Positions 53,267 through 64,000 of a DNA stretch of 64,000 bases are shown here, piece by piece; within the stretch, counting starts at the first letter, position 1, and each line of letters begins with the position of its first letter. The stretch spans positions 1 through 64,000 of the forward strand of contig JAFAGC010000130.1 in the NCBI GenBank assembly GCA_023423065.1, read 5' to 3'. Source of the DNA: Pseudomonadota bacterium. Lineage in GTDB: Bacteria; Pseudomonadota; Gammaproteobacteria; Steroidobacterales; Steroidobacteraceae. A model generated the notes under the pieces. The model did no database searches. It was not told the origin of the DNA and saw nothing but the letters and a program-made list of their open reading frames with translations. Both the position numbers and the translations under genes were made by a program.

Positions 53267-54621
53267 ATGAATGCTCTCCTGCGCTGGTTTTCTCCGGGAG
53301 CCGATCAACCCCTGATCGAGGATTCCCAGCGCGTCGATGAACTCTACCGTCAGCATCGGATGCGCATCATGTTGGCCGTGACACTGGGATATGGCCTTGC
53401 GTACACGTGCCGCCTGGCATTGTCGGTAGTCAAGAAGCCGTTGATCGATGCGGGCATCTTTTCCCCGACGGAACTCGGACTCATCGGTTCGGCGTTGTTC
53501 TATGCGTATGCCGTGGGAAAGCTCGTCAATGGCTTTCTTGCCGACCATGCCAACATGAAGGTATTCCTCGCGTTTGGCGTGTTGATGTCAGCGGCGATGA
53601 ATATCGCGATGGGCTTCTCCACGCTGCTCACGATCAGCGTCGCGCTCTGGGCGCTCAACGGCTGGTTCCAGGGTTTCGGCGCACCCGCGGGAGTGGTGGC
53701 GATGACCCACTGGTTCAGCAATCGCGAACGGGGTCGCTACTACGGCATCTGGAGCACGGCCCACGCGATCGGCGAAGGTCTCACGTTCCTGGTCGTCGGC
53801 GGGCTGGTAGCGGCGCTCGGCTGGCGCTTCGGATTCTGGGGCCCCGGCGTCATCTGCGTGTTCACCGCCTTGGTCATCTATGTGCTGATGCAGGACCGGC
53901 CGCGGACACTCGGCCTCCCGACGGTCAACGATTGGCGCAATGATCACTGGGAAAAGATGGGCCAGGCGCAGGCGAATGGCGGCCGCAGTGTGCTCGCCAC
54001 GCAGCTATCGATTCTCAAGATTCCCACGGTCTGGGTGCTGGCGATGGCAAGCGCCAGCATCTATGTCACGCGATATGCCATCAACAGCTGGGGCGTGTTG
54101 TATCTGCAGGAGGCGCGTGGATTCTCGCTGGTGTCGGCCACCAGCTATCTGACGCTCAACACCGTCGCCGGCATCGCAGGCTGCATCGCATTCGGTTTCA
54201 TCTCGGACAAGTGGTTCGGGGCTCGGCGTCCCCCTGCCAATCTACTGTTCGCGATGGCCGAGATCGGCGGCCTCCTGCTCCTCTTTTTCGGTCCCCCGAC
54301 GCCAGCGACGTTCATCGCCGCGTTCGTGCTCTACGGCATGGGCCTGAATGGACTGGTGACTTCACTCGGCGGCCTGTTCGCCGTGGACATCGCGCCGAAA
54401 CGCGTGGCCGGGGCCGCGATGGGCCTCATCGGCATCTTCAGCTACCTCGGCGCGGCAATTCAGGAAAACGTGACGGGTCACCTCATCGAACGCGGAATGC
54501 AGGTGACAGCCGAAGGTGTGCGGACCTACGACTTCAGCACGGTGATCTGGTTCTGGATCGGATCATCCGTGTTGTCCATGGCTCTTGCCGCGGTGCTTTG
54601 GCGTGTGAGGTTGAGAGACTG

Positions 54622-54622
<1 letters not shown>
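53267..54622 (+). CDS. Organophosphate:phosphate antiporter (GlpT/UhpT-like MFS)
   Basis: A 451-aa protein with 12 predicted helices. The signature LNGWFQGFGAPAG and the loop DRPRTLGLPTVNDW match the OPA family (GlpT, UhpT). Arg49 (YTCRLAL) and Arg269 (YVTRYAINSWG) correspond to the two substrate-phosphate-binding arginines of GlpT. OPA carriers exchange a phosphate monoester for Pi. In this locus the likely cargo is an inositol monophosphate (inference). It overlaps iolA by one base. Confidence 0.92.
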
Positions 54623-56148
<1,526 letters not shown>

Positions 56149-56191
56149 TCGCGTCAGGTTGCCGTCAGGGTGGTTGGGACACACTTTCGCC

Positions 56192-56509
56192 ATGAAACAC
56201 AAGATGCTGTTGGCGACGGTGGCCTCCATTCTGGCGGCCGTGGGCGGCGCGGCCGCGGTCCGTGCGGGCAGTGAGCCTCGCGAGCAGGACGCGGTCCGCG
56301 ACGCGTTGCGGAACGGCGAAATTCTGCCTCTCACCCGGATACTGGCCATCGCGGCCGAACAGGTCGCCGGCGACGTGCTGAAGGTCGAGATCGAGCGGGA
56401 GCACGGAGTGCTCATCTACGAAGTGGAAATCCTCACGGCCGCCGGCCGCGTGCGTGAGATCAAGATCAATGCGAGATCCGGCGCGGTGCTGAGCATCGAG
56501 GATGATTAG
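56192..56509 (+). CDS. PepSY-domain periplasmic protein
   Basis: A 105-aa exported protein (signal peptide ends VRAGS) with one PepSY domain: ILPLTRILAIAAEQVAGDVL, then EIEREHGVLIYEVEILTAAG. The stop is directly adjacent to the response-regulator GTG. Small PepSY proteins in front of two-component systems are thought to modulate the sensor. Confidence 0.9.
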   Translation: MKHKMLLATVASILAAVGGAAAVRAGSEPREQDAVRDALRNGEILPLTRILAIAAEQVAGDVLKVEIEREHGVLIYEVEILTAAGRVREIKINARSGAVLSIEDD

Positions 56510-57178
56510 GTGCGGGCCCTGATCGTGGAAGACGATGCGTCGGTGGCCGAAGATCTCGCGCAGGCACTCGCGCACGCGGGCTTCGTCGTCGACAAGGCGT
56601 TCGATGGTGAGGCGGCATGGTTTCAAGGCAGCACCGAGGACTATGACGTCGCCATCGTCGACCTGGGCCTGCCCCGCCTCGACGGACTCTCGGTGCTCAA
56701 ACGCTGGCGCTCCTCGGAGCGCTCGTTTCCGATCCTGATCCTTTCGGCGCGAGGCGACTGGATGGACAAGGTCAGCGGCATCGACGCCGGCGCGGATGAC
56801 TATCTCGCGAAGCCATTCCAGATGGCGGAACTCATCGCCCGGGTCCGCAGCCTGGTGCGCAGATCCGCCGGGCGAAGCTCCCCCACCATCGTCATCGGTT
56901 CGATGGTGCTGGATGCGACGCGCATGACCATCACGTATCGCGGAACACCGTTGCGGTTGTCGCAGCTCGAATTCCGTCTGCTTCACTATCTTGCTCTTCA
57001 CCTCGAGCGGCCGGTGTCCGCAGGTGAACTCGCCGAGCATCTTTACGGCGGGACCGCCGATGGCGGTGACGTGAACGCGATAGAAGCACTCGTGACCCGC
57101 CTGAGGAAGAAGATTGACCCGGCCGCGATTCGGACGCGACGTGGATTCGGGTACCACCTGGACCCGCAAGCAACGTGA
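56510..57178 (+). CDS. OmpR-family response regulator
   Basis: A 222-aa protein. Receiver domain with Asp51 as phosphorylation site (AIVDLGLPRLDG) and Lys in YLAKPF; C-terminal winged helix (LRLSQLEFRLLHYLALHLER). GTG start adjoining the PepSY stop; the stop overlaps the kinase start (GTGA). QseB/PmrA-like by overall form. Confidence 0.95.
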   Translation: MRALIVEDDASVAEDLAQALAHAGFVVDKAFDGEAAWFQGSTEDYDVAIVDLGLPRLDGLSVLKRWRSSERSFPILILSARGDWMDKVSGIDAGADDYLAKPFQMAELIARVRSLVRRSAGRSSPTIVIGSMVLDATRMTITYRGTPLRLSQLEFRLLHYLALHLERPVSAGELAEHLYGGTADGGDVNAIEALVTRLRKKIDPAAIRTRRGFGYHLDPQAT

Positions 57179-58533
57179 GTGTCCGCTCGATCCGCATTCG
57201 CCTGCTCATGGCGGCAGCGCTCGCGATCCTGGCAGCACTGGTCGCGTCCTGGCTACTGCTGACAGTACTGTTTGAACGCCATGTCGAACGGCGCGTCGAA
57301 AGCGATCTCACGCGAATCGCGGAGCAGCTGGCCTCGAGCATCCGCACCACGAGCGATGGCAAGCCGACACTCTCACAGGAACCTGGCGATCCCCGCTTCA
57401 CGGTTCCCGCCAGCGGCTTCTACTGGCAGGTGGCCAGTGACAGGGGCGAAGTGCGTTCGAGATCGTTGTGGGACCAAGCCCTGCCCGTCTCCGCGGTCGC
57501 GACCACCCATCGCTGGGCGGCGCGGCTGACTCCCGGCCCACACGAACCGGAAGTGCTCATCGTGGAGAGGGTCGTTCATCCGGAGCGGGACAGCGCGGCG
57601 GTGCTGATCCAGGTTGCGAGCGAGAACACGTCGCTATTGCAGGCGCGGCGGGAGTTTAGCGTGGAGCTTGCCCTGTATCTCGCGGTGCTCTGGGCGGTCC
57701 TGAGCTCCGCCGCCTGGCTGCAGGTCAAGCTCGGTCTCGCGCCTTTGCAGCGCCTGTCGGCGGAGATGCAGGCGTTGAAGCGAAACACGTTGAGTCGGCT
57801 CTCGGTCGATCATCCACCGGAAGTCGAACCGCTGGTGAGGGCGATCAACGGCGTGGCGGATGCGCGTGAAAGCGATCTGCAGAAGGCACGGCGGCGATCG
57901 GCCGACCTGGCGCATGCGATGCGGACGCCGCTGGCCGCGATGGCCGCGCAGACGCGTCGGGCGCGTGAATCGGGCGCGAGCGAAGCCGCAGAAGGCCTCG
58001 AGAAGGCGATCCATGCCGCCACCTGGGCCGTTGAAAGTGAATTGATCAAGTCGCGTGTAGCCGTTGTGCATGACGCGAGCTATCTCTCCCAGACCGATGC
58101 AGCCTCCTGTGTCGAGGCGGTGCTTGGCGTGGTCGAGCGTACGGACGCGGGGTCACGACTCTCGTTCGAAAGCGTCGTCGGCGCCGACGTACTCGTCCCG
58201 GTGGCTCGCGAAGACCTGCTGGAGGTCCTCGGCGCATTGCTGGAAAACGCCTCGCGGTATGCGCGACGTCGCGTCCGGGTTTCAGGTGAGCCCGGCGCAT
58301 CGCCGCGACTCGTGATCGAGGATGACGGTCCAGGTATTCCGGACGAGTTTCTCGCCGATGCGCTGGTCCGGGGTCGGCGTCTCGATGAGCGCGGCCCAGG
58401 CTTCGGACTCGGGCTGTCCATCGTGCAGGAACTGGCGCAGGCCACCGGGGCAACGGTCGCCTTATCGCGCTCCACACTCGGCGGGCTCAGGGTCGATATC
58501 CAGTGGAGTCCTCGCGGAGCGCGCCCAACCTGA
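57175..58533 (+). CDS. Sensor histidine kinase
   Basis: A 452-aa membrane kinase. One helix near the N-terminus, a periplasmic sensor (about 35-150), a second helix (about 160-180), the H-box DLAHAMRTPL with His247 and the ATPase motifs LLENASRYA and IEDDGPGIP. It starts with a GTG overlapping the regulator stop. Together with the PepSY protein and a TonB receptor it forms a four-gene operon. Confidence 0.93.
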   Translation: MSVRSIRIRLLMAAALAILAALVASWLLLTVLFERHVERRVESDLTRIAEQLASSIRTTSDGKPTLSQEPGDPRFTVPASGFYWQVASDRGEVRSRSLWDQALPVSAVATTHRWAARLTPGPHEPEVLIVERVVHPERDSAAVLIQVASENTSLLQARREFSVELALYLAVLWAVLSSAAWLQVKLGLAPLQRLSAEMQALKRNTLSRLSVDHPPEVEPLVRAINGVADARESDLQKARRRSADLAHAMRTPLAAMAAQTRRARESGASEAAEGLEKAIHAATWAVESELIKSRVAVVHDASYLSQTDAASCVEAVLGVVERTDAGSRLSFESVVGADVLVPVAREDLLEVLGALLENASRYARRRVRVSGEPGASPRLVIEDDGPGIPDEFLADALVRGRRLDERGPGFGLGLSIVQELAQATGATVALSRSTLGGLRVDIQWSPRGARPT

Positions 58534-58615
58534 TGGGTGGCTGACGGATCACGCGGGCGGGTCGTCAGCAGCCCGGGCGCAAATTGCACCCACACATGCT
58601 GACCGGGTAATCCTC

Positions 58616-60664
58616 ATGCGCCATCAGTCGTTGGCTTCGCTCATTTTCAGTTTTCTGGTCGGGCTCGGAATGTTCGTGTGCTCGTCAACAGCTTTCGCCC
58701 AGGCGTCGCATGACTCGGGACGATTGTTGTATCCCGCCAGCTTTTTTTCCGCCGCACAGCCCACCACCGCATATGACATGGTGAGTCTCCTGCCGGGCTT
58801 CGCTTTCAAAGACAGCGACAGCGACGTGCGTGGGCTCGCCGGATCGTCAGGCAACGTACTGGTCGACGGCAAACGCGTCGTTGGCAAGCATGAAACACTC
58901 AGTGCGCAAATCCGGCGCATTCCCGCCAGCCAGGTCCTGCGCATCGAGCTCATCCGCTCCGGCAATGCGGCGATCGACATGCTGGGAGAGTCGGCGCTGG
59001 CGAACATCGTTCGGGACGACGCTGCGTCCTCGCGCGGATCGCTGTCCGCGGGCTCGGCGTTTTTCAGCCGAGGGTTTCAGGCTCCGGAAATCGAGGGAGA
59101 GCTTTCTGTCAGGAATCGCTCTCGCGAAATCGGCGTCGCCGCTGCCGCCGGCAACACCGTCGACATCGAACACGGCAAAGGAGCAAGTCCCCGCTTCGGG
59201 CCCGATGGCACCCAGGTTCGCGCCAACCATCTCACCCAGGATGAAGGTGAACGCTTCCGGGAGATCGCGGGCAAGCTTCTACAGACGCTGCCCGATGCGG
59301 ACCTGCAGCTCAACGCCTCGTACCGCCGCGAAGATTTTCACGCGCACATCCTCGAGGCGGAACTCTTTCCAACCACGCAACGAGACCGCGTCACGGAGTT
59401 CGAAGAAGAATCGGAATCGGAGTTCACGGGGCGCTTCGACTGGACTCTCGGCGCGGGTTTGAGCATGCAGCTGTCGGCGCTGTATCGCCGCACGACCGAG
59501 GACGGCGGAGAAAGAGAGCTGTCCGACGAAGGTACCGCGCTGGTTGCTCAGGACAATGACGCCAGCGAAAAGGTGATCCGCGCGTCGGCGCGCCGGGAAA
59601 CCGACTCCTTCGTGTGGGATGGTGGAATCGAACTCGTGGAAAACGCGTTGCGAAGCAAGAACGGCCTCGACATCAACGGCGAGGCGATCGAGTTGCCCGG
59701 TGCATCGGTCCGGGTGACGGAGCAGCGCGTAGAGCCTTTCGCCAGCGTCACCTGGAGCGCCAGCTCCCGATGGTCTCTGGAAGCCGGCTTGCGATTCGAG
59801 TCCTCGGTACTGGAGCAGGCGGGCGACAGCCATGACCGCCGCCGGTTCGATTTCGCCAAGCCTCGCATGTCTGCGGCCTGGAACATCTCCGCTCACGATC
59901 TGGTCCGCCTCCGCGCGGAAAAGCGCGTGGGCCAGTTGGATTTCGAGGATTTCGCGAGCTCGGCTTCGCTCTCCACGGGCTCCGTGACGGCCGGCAATTC
60001 GACCCTGCAGCCGGATCATGCGTGGCGTACCGAACTCATGTACGAGCGCAGTCAATCATCAGGTGCGGCCTTGGGTCTGACGGCCCGCTATGATCGGATA
60101 TCGGAGCTGATCGATCGCATCCCGATCTTCGGAGACGAGACATTCGACGCCATCGGCAATATTGGCAATGGCCGTCGCATCGAACTGCAGTGCGATCTGA
60201 CGGTGCCATTCAAGACGGGGCTATTGCGGAATGCCACGCTCAAAGCAAACGTTCTCTGGCGTGACAGCCGCGCCATCGATCCAGTCTCCGGAGTTCCGCG
60301 ATCGATTTCGGAGAACTTGCCGTGGGAGGGCAGCCTCGAATTTCGCAAGAACATCGATTCCCGAAACCTTCACTGGAGTTTCGAGTACACGCTTCCCAGT
60401 GTTTCGCGGGAATATCGCTTCGACGAAGTCAGAACCGAGCGCCTGGGCGAAATGGTCAACCTCTCGGCCGGCTGGAAACCCACGCCGCATTGGGACATGC
60501 GAGTGTACGCTAACAACCTTCTGAACCGGGCGGCCACCCGGGAACGTCTCGTTTATCCAGCATCGCGCGCAAGTTCGTCCCCTTCATATGTCGAAGTGCG
60601 CATGCTGAAGGTGGGCGTCTACGCGGGCTTGTCCATCACCAGGATCTTCGGCGAGCGGGACTAG
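58616..60664 (+). CDS. TonB-dependent receptor-like outer-membrane protein
   Basis: A 682-aa protein with signal peptide (ends AFAQA), a short plug (LLPGFAFKDSDSDVRGLAGS, NVLVDGKRVVGKHETLSAQI, IELIRSGNAAIDM) and a beta barrel ending SITRIFGERD. It is shorter than typical receptors (about 700 or more) and lacks an obvious N-terminal carbohydrate-type domain. It follows the histidine kinase by 82 bp on the same strand, so its expression is probably controlled by that system. Substrate unknown. Confidence 0.87.
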   Translation: MRHQSLASLIFSFLVGLGMFVCSSTAFAQASHDSGRLLYPASFFSAAQPTTAYDMVSLLPGFAFKDSDSDVRGLAGSSGNVLVDGKRVVGKHETLSAQIRRIPASQVLRIELIRSGNAAIDMLGESALANIVRDDAASSRGSLSAGSAFFSRGFQAPEIEGELSVRNRSREIGVAAAAGNTVDIEHGKGASPRFGPDGTQVRANHLTQDEGERFREIAGKLLQTLPDADLQLNASYRREDFHAHILEAELFPTTQRDRVTEFEEESESEFTGRFDWTLGAGLSMQLSALYRRTTEDGGERELSDEGTALVAQDNDASEKVIRASARRETDSFVWDGGIELVENALRSKNGLDINGEAIELPGASVRVTEQRVEPFASVTWSASSRWSLEAGLRFESSVLEQAGDSHDRRRFDFAKPRMSAAWNISAHDLVRLRAEKRVGQLDFEDFASSASLSTGSVTAGNSTLQPDHAWRTELMYERSQSSGAALGLTARYDRISELIDRIPIFGDETFDAIGNIGNGRRIELQCDLTVPFKTGLLRNATLKANVLWRDSRAIDPVSGVPRSISENLPWEGSLEFRKNIDSRNLHWSFEYTLPSVSREYRFDEVRTERLGEMVNLSAGWKPTPHWDMRVYANNLLNRAATRERLVYPASRASSSPSYVEVRMLKVGVYAGLSITRIFGERD

Positions 60665-60964
60665 CAATCCGGCTTAATCAGCGGGTACTAAAGTTTCAGC
60701 GCTGGTAGCCGATAGAGCGGCGCACGCTGTAGATAGTTTCCGATTTGCTGGCGTACGGCGAAAGACCTCCAGCGTGAGGCTCCCCTCGCACCTTCACTAT
60801 TCGACCGGGCCATCGCCTGGAGTAATCTACTGCTCGTGCCACGCTCCGCCTTCGGTATGCAAGCCACGTATGTCTTGACCGTGGCGTTACTTCCTTCGAT
60901 CGCCTTTTAGGTAGCTTTCGCGGTCACGTGTGCGATCGAGTGTTCCGTACTTCCCTGGTTATCG
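60665..60964. other. Gene-free stretch
   Basis: 300 bp between the TonB receptor and a small membrane protein gene. No convincing reading frame, repeat or hairpin was seen. One TAGATAG copy lies at 60730. Confidence 0.5.
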
Positions 60965-61162
60965 ATGATTGGCGGACCAGGAATTGCGATCCTCGCCATC
61001 ATCGTCATCGGGGTCGTTATCTACAAGAAAGCCGCGAGACTCGATGAGACTGGCCAATGGCGTGTGCGTTTCATGGTCATCTCGTCGCTGGTATGCGGCT
61101 GGCCGCTCGCTTACTGCGTATTTGGCATGAGTCTCCCTCTCGCGCAGAGGCTCGGTAGCTGA
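60965..61162 (+). CDS. 65-aa two-helix membrane protein, unknown
   Basis: Two predicted membrane helices (about 5-20 and 35-55) with a charged loop (YKKAARLDETGQWRVRF). No ribosome site is evident, but the gene lies 9 bp before the next gene and reads as membrane protein throughout. No family recognised. Confidence 0.5.
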   Translation: MIGGPGIAILAIIVIGVVIYKKAARLDETGQWRVRFMVISSLVCGWPLAYCVFGMSLPLAQRLGS

Positions 61163-61171
61163 GTTTGGCGC

Positions 61172-61894
61172 ATGTCTAGACTTGAATTCGCATTGTTGAC
61201 GGCTGGATTCGGCGCACTGCTGGCTGCGGGTTGCGCTCGACCTCAACCCAAGTTCGACATTCAGTTCCTCGCTTCGGATCTCCATTTGACGATCGGCGGT
61301 CACTACGTTGTCGTTCCCGCAATTGACGTCGACGCGCCCGATCGAGCATTCGATCTCAATGGTCGCCACTCCGGCCTCAGCCGTAAGGATCAGCTCAAGA
61401 AGGAAGCCCTCGATCCGGGTAAGCCAGCGCCGGCGGATAGTCTCGGCCTCAGGATCAAACCCTACAAAGCGGATTACCCTGAATTGCGCGATGTGTGCAC
61501 TTTGTTGAAGCGGAAGTGGTCGCGAGCGGTGTGCCTCTCGGAGCAAGGGAGCTTGCTGCGCCGACTGCCGGAGAGATTCCTGCTCCTGGATAGGAAGAGG
61601 CTCGAGTTGCTGCAGAACTACTGGACGGTAGGGAAGGAGCGTCAGTTCGATCAGGTCAAAGATCTGGCGCTCACGCCTGGCATCACGGAAATCGGCTGCG
61701 ACCAGGAATCGATATTCTGCACCGCGGCGGTGGAAGTACTGCCGGGCCTGTTGGCAGTCTGGACTGTGTGGAGCGACGAGAAGACCGGAAGAACTGCTCG
61801 CGACATGGCTGAATCGCAAGGCGCTGCAGTCATTCAGCTCGTTGGCCGTGGGCTGGGAAAGGACGAAGATCCCACGCTGGCTGGTGCCAACTGA
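61172..61894 (+). CDS. Lipoprotein of unknown function
   Basis: A 240-aa lipoprotein (LLAAGC, Cys21). The body has two Cys pairs (RDVCTLL, RAVCLSE; IGCDQESIFC) and no recognised domain. It is probably co-transcribed with the small membrane protein upstream. Confidence 0.7.
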   Translation: MSRLEFALLTAGFGALLAAGCARPQPKFDIQFLASDLHLTIGGHYVVVPAIDVDAPDRAFDLNGRHSGLSRKDQLKKEALDPGKPAPADSLGLRIKPYKADYPELRDVCTLLKRKWSRAVCLSEQGSLLRRLPERFLLLDRKRLELLQNYWTVGKERQFDQVKDLALTPGITEIGCDQESIFCTAAVEVLPGLLAVWTVWSDEKTGRTARDMAESQGAAVIQLVGRGLGKDEDPTLAGAN

Positions 61895-62044
61895 TCTCGT
61901 GACAACTCTCACGTGCCGAACAATCGTCTTGGAACCAGAAGCCGGTAGTTAGAGTCTCAGCAAATGAATCCCGGTCGATTCGAATCCCTGCTCTGGAGCG
62001 AAATCAGTCGGCCGTCTCTCGCAATATATTGATTTTAAAGGTAA

Positions 62045-62141
62045 ATTTTGGCGGAGAGAGAGGGATTCATACCGGCTCCCGGAGAGCTTGTTTCTAAGGG
62101 ACTTTTCGAATTATCCGAATATCCATACCTCAGGAAATACC
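62045..62141 (+). repeat. 97-bp direct repeat, copy 2 (tRNA-Ser 3'-end-like)
   Basis: Matches 34113-34208 in the same orientation with one indel and three substitutions. It begins with TGGCGGAGAGAGAGGGATTC, the complement of a tRNA-Ser 3' end (T-loop, T-stem 3' strand, acceptor, CCA), then continues with sequence that cannot fold the rest of a tRNA. From 62142 to 62331 I see nothing else. Confidence 0.85.
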
Positions 62142-62331
62142 TTGAAACAAAACGTCGATTTGGCCCGCATTCTGCCGTCTTTTTAGCACGACAGCTCACC
62201 ATCGACCACTCGTACGATTCGCGACGTCACCGTCGTATCGCGCTGTTTATCCGCAGACGGCCGGCGACATAGCCGCCGACATTCATGCTGCCTCGAATCG
62301 CTGCACCTCCCTTCGCTATTCCAGCCGACTC

Positions 62332-62565
62332 TCAAGGTTCGGAGCAAAAGTAGAAATACACACTCACTGTGAGCTCAAGAGCCTGAGGATCCGTGGGTCG
62401 TCGGTACGTAACGTCCAGGATTTCGATGTCCCCAAGCTGCTCGATGGCGTCGGCAGCTTTTCGTAGGAGCGTAGCCGCATCACCGCCGTGTTCGGTGATC
62501 GCGAGGTCCTCGCACTTCCAATTCTTTGCCTCCTCGCGAAGACGTTCAGACCTTTTCGCGTCGAC
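62332..62565 (-). pseudogene. Possible 3' fragment of an unknown gene
   Basis: A 77-residue open segment with normal protein composition (SERLREEAKNWKCEDLAITE, AADAIEQLGDIEILDVTYRR) ends in TGA. No start codon fits: upstream, the frame becomes Arg-rich and unlike protein. It is probably the remnant of a gene whose 5' end was lost when the halogenase region was joined. No family recognised. Confidence 0.35.
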
Positions 62566-62681
62566 AAGGGGCCTCGAAGCCAGGCTTCGATAACGCCGTG
62601 TCGCGTGCCGCCGCCTTCAACACTTTCGCGTTCGGGAGGGAATACTTATACTGTCTTTCTTTAATTCCGCCTATAGCCCCA

Positions 62682-64000
62682 TGCCGAACGAAGCCATTTC
62701 GTCCATCGTTATCGTCGGCGGCGGCACGGCTGGCTGGAGCGCTGCTGCCTGCCTGGCCAAGTTCCTTGCCAAGCGGCACACGAGCATCACTCTGGTCGAC
62801 TCCTCTTCTATCGGGACCGTCGGGGTTGGAGAGGCCAGTGTTCCGAACATCCACAATTTCAATGCGTACCTTGGACTCGACGAGCTCGACTTCATCGAGA
62901 GCACTCAGGGCACGTTCAAACTGGGGATCCGTTTCGACCACTGGCGCGAAGCGGGCGCTTCGTTCTTCCATCCATTCGGCCGGTACGGCGTCGGCTTTGA
63001 GGGCATGGAATTTCATCAGTGCCTGGCGAAGGCTCGCGATTCCGGCAAGAAGTCAGTCCTCGAAGACTATTCGCTACCCATCGCGCTGGCGCGTGCGGAA
63101 CGTTTTGCGCAGCCCGTCATGGATGCAAAGTCTCCGCTCACCGATTACGGGTACGCATTTCACTTCGACGCGAGTCTCTACGCACGGCGCCTGAAGAAGT
63201 ACGCCACCGAACGCGGTGTTCATCACCTGGATCGTCGCATCGCCGACGTGCGGCTGGCTCAAAACGGCGATATCGCAAGTCTGCAGTTCGACGACGGCAC
63301 AACTCTCGCCGCGGACTTCTTCATCGACTGTTCGGGCTTCCGCGCCATCCTCATCGAAGGCGCATTGAAGACCGGCTACGAGAGCTGGAAGCACTGGCTG
63401 CCCTGCGATGCAGCCGTCGCCCTGCCCTGCGCGAGACCCCCGGGTGCTTTGAGCCCGTATACGGTCGCCACGGCGCGTGAAGCCGGATGGACCTGGCGCA
63501 TTCCCCTGCAACACCGCATTGGCAATGGCTATGTCTACGCACGCGATTTTCTGGACGAGCAATCCGCGACGAGCACGCTCGTGAACCAGTTGTCGAGCGC
63601 GTCATCGGCGCAGCCTAATCACCAGCGCTTTACGGCGGGCATGCGCAAGCGATTCTGGAATCGCAATTGCATCGCGCTCGGTCTCGCCGGCGGATTCATC
63701 GAGCCGCTCGAGTCCACGAGCATCAATCTCGTCCATCGCGCGCTCTCGTTGTTCATGGACTATTACCCGGGCAAAGAGGTCGACTCCCGCCGTGCCGATG
63801 CCGCGAATCGGCACTTTGCACTCGAACAACGGCACATCCGCGACTTCATCATTCTGCACTACAAGCTTTCGAATCGACAGGATTCGGAGTTCTGGCGATA
63901 TGTGAACGCGATGTCCGTTCCCGACTCACTGCAGCATCGTATCGATACTTTCCGCAGTTGCGGCGCGCTGCTGCAGTTCGATGCTGAATCGTTCAAGCCG
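62682..64000 (+). CDS. Tryptophan-halogenase-like flavoprotein (5' part)
   Basis: 439 residues are visible; the gene runs off the window. FAD motif IVGGGTAGWSAAACLA, the GVGEASVPN segment, a Lys in GTFKLGIRF corresponding to the catalytic Lys of RebH/PrnA, and the WxWxIP motif as GWTWRIPL. All halogenase hallmarks are present. Members of this group are common beside TonB receptors in Xanthomonadales and relatives, where the natural substrate is mostly unknown. Confidence 0.9.

Overview
This 64-kb window is a high-GC chromosomal segment from a Gram-negative bacterium. Lipoprotein and Tat signals, two TonB-dependent outer-membrane receptors, large secreted glycoside hydrolases, a cytochrome-type NO reductase and a TonB-linked tryptophan-halogenase-like protein point to a Gammaproteobacterium of the Xanthomonadales/Steroidobacter kind. 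That placement is inference from gene content; there is no rRNA, tRNA or housekeeping marker to fix it. No CRISPR array, intact tRNA, insertion sequence or integrase was seen.

Layout. 0-6.5 kb: a nitric oxide reductase operon on the minus strand (41-aa membrane peptide, norC, norB, norQ, norD, cytochrome P450). 6.7-11.8 kb: a P-type cation ATPase and small stress-type genes (Met-rich periplasmic protein, DUF2975/XRE pair, host-attachment-like protein, CBS protein). 11.8-19.9 kb: a glucuronoxylan operon with a 1708-aa GH30-CBM-GH10 enzyme, a CE15 glucuronoyl esterase and a secreted accessory protein. 20.6-31 kb: mixed genes (ECF sigma factor with membrane partner and serine hydrolase, alpha/beta hydrolase, orphan ModA, GH16 lipoprotein, MetY, a monooxygenase operon, a second membrane/XRE pair). 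31-34.2 kb: an accessory patch with arsC beside an arsR remnant, a nucleotidyltransferase/HEPN toxin-antitoxin-like pair, and a 96-bp repeat.

34.3-56.1 kb is the main system: a locus that appears to carry phytate (inositol hexakisphosphate) all the way to central metabolism. It encodes a TonB receptor, a tandem beta-propeller phytase lipoprotein, a Tat-exported PhoD-type phosphatase, an organophosphate antiporter, an inositol monophosphatase, a GRP-type sugar transporter with a 33-aa partner peptide, every myo-inositol catabolic step (IolG, IolE, IolD, IolB, IolC with a fused DUF2090 aldolase-like domain, IolA), a second Gfo/Idh dehydrogenase, and two RpiR/SIS regulators. All five promoter regions of the locus carry a pair of copies of one 16-bp imperfect palindrome (TGGAAY-N4-RTTYCA), usually about 30 bp apart, which ties the locus into one predicted RpiR regulon.

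56.2-64 kb: a PepSY/response regulator/histidine kinase/TonB receptor operon, two unknown membrane or lipoprotein genes, a second copy of the 96-bp repeat (same orientation, 28 kb from the first, beginning with the complement of a tRNA-Ser 3' end), and a tryptophan-halogenase-like gene cut by the window end.
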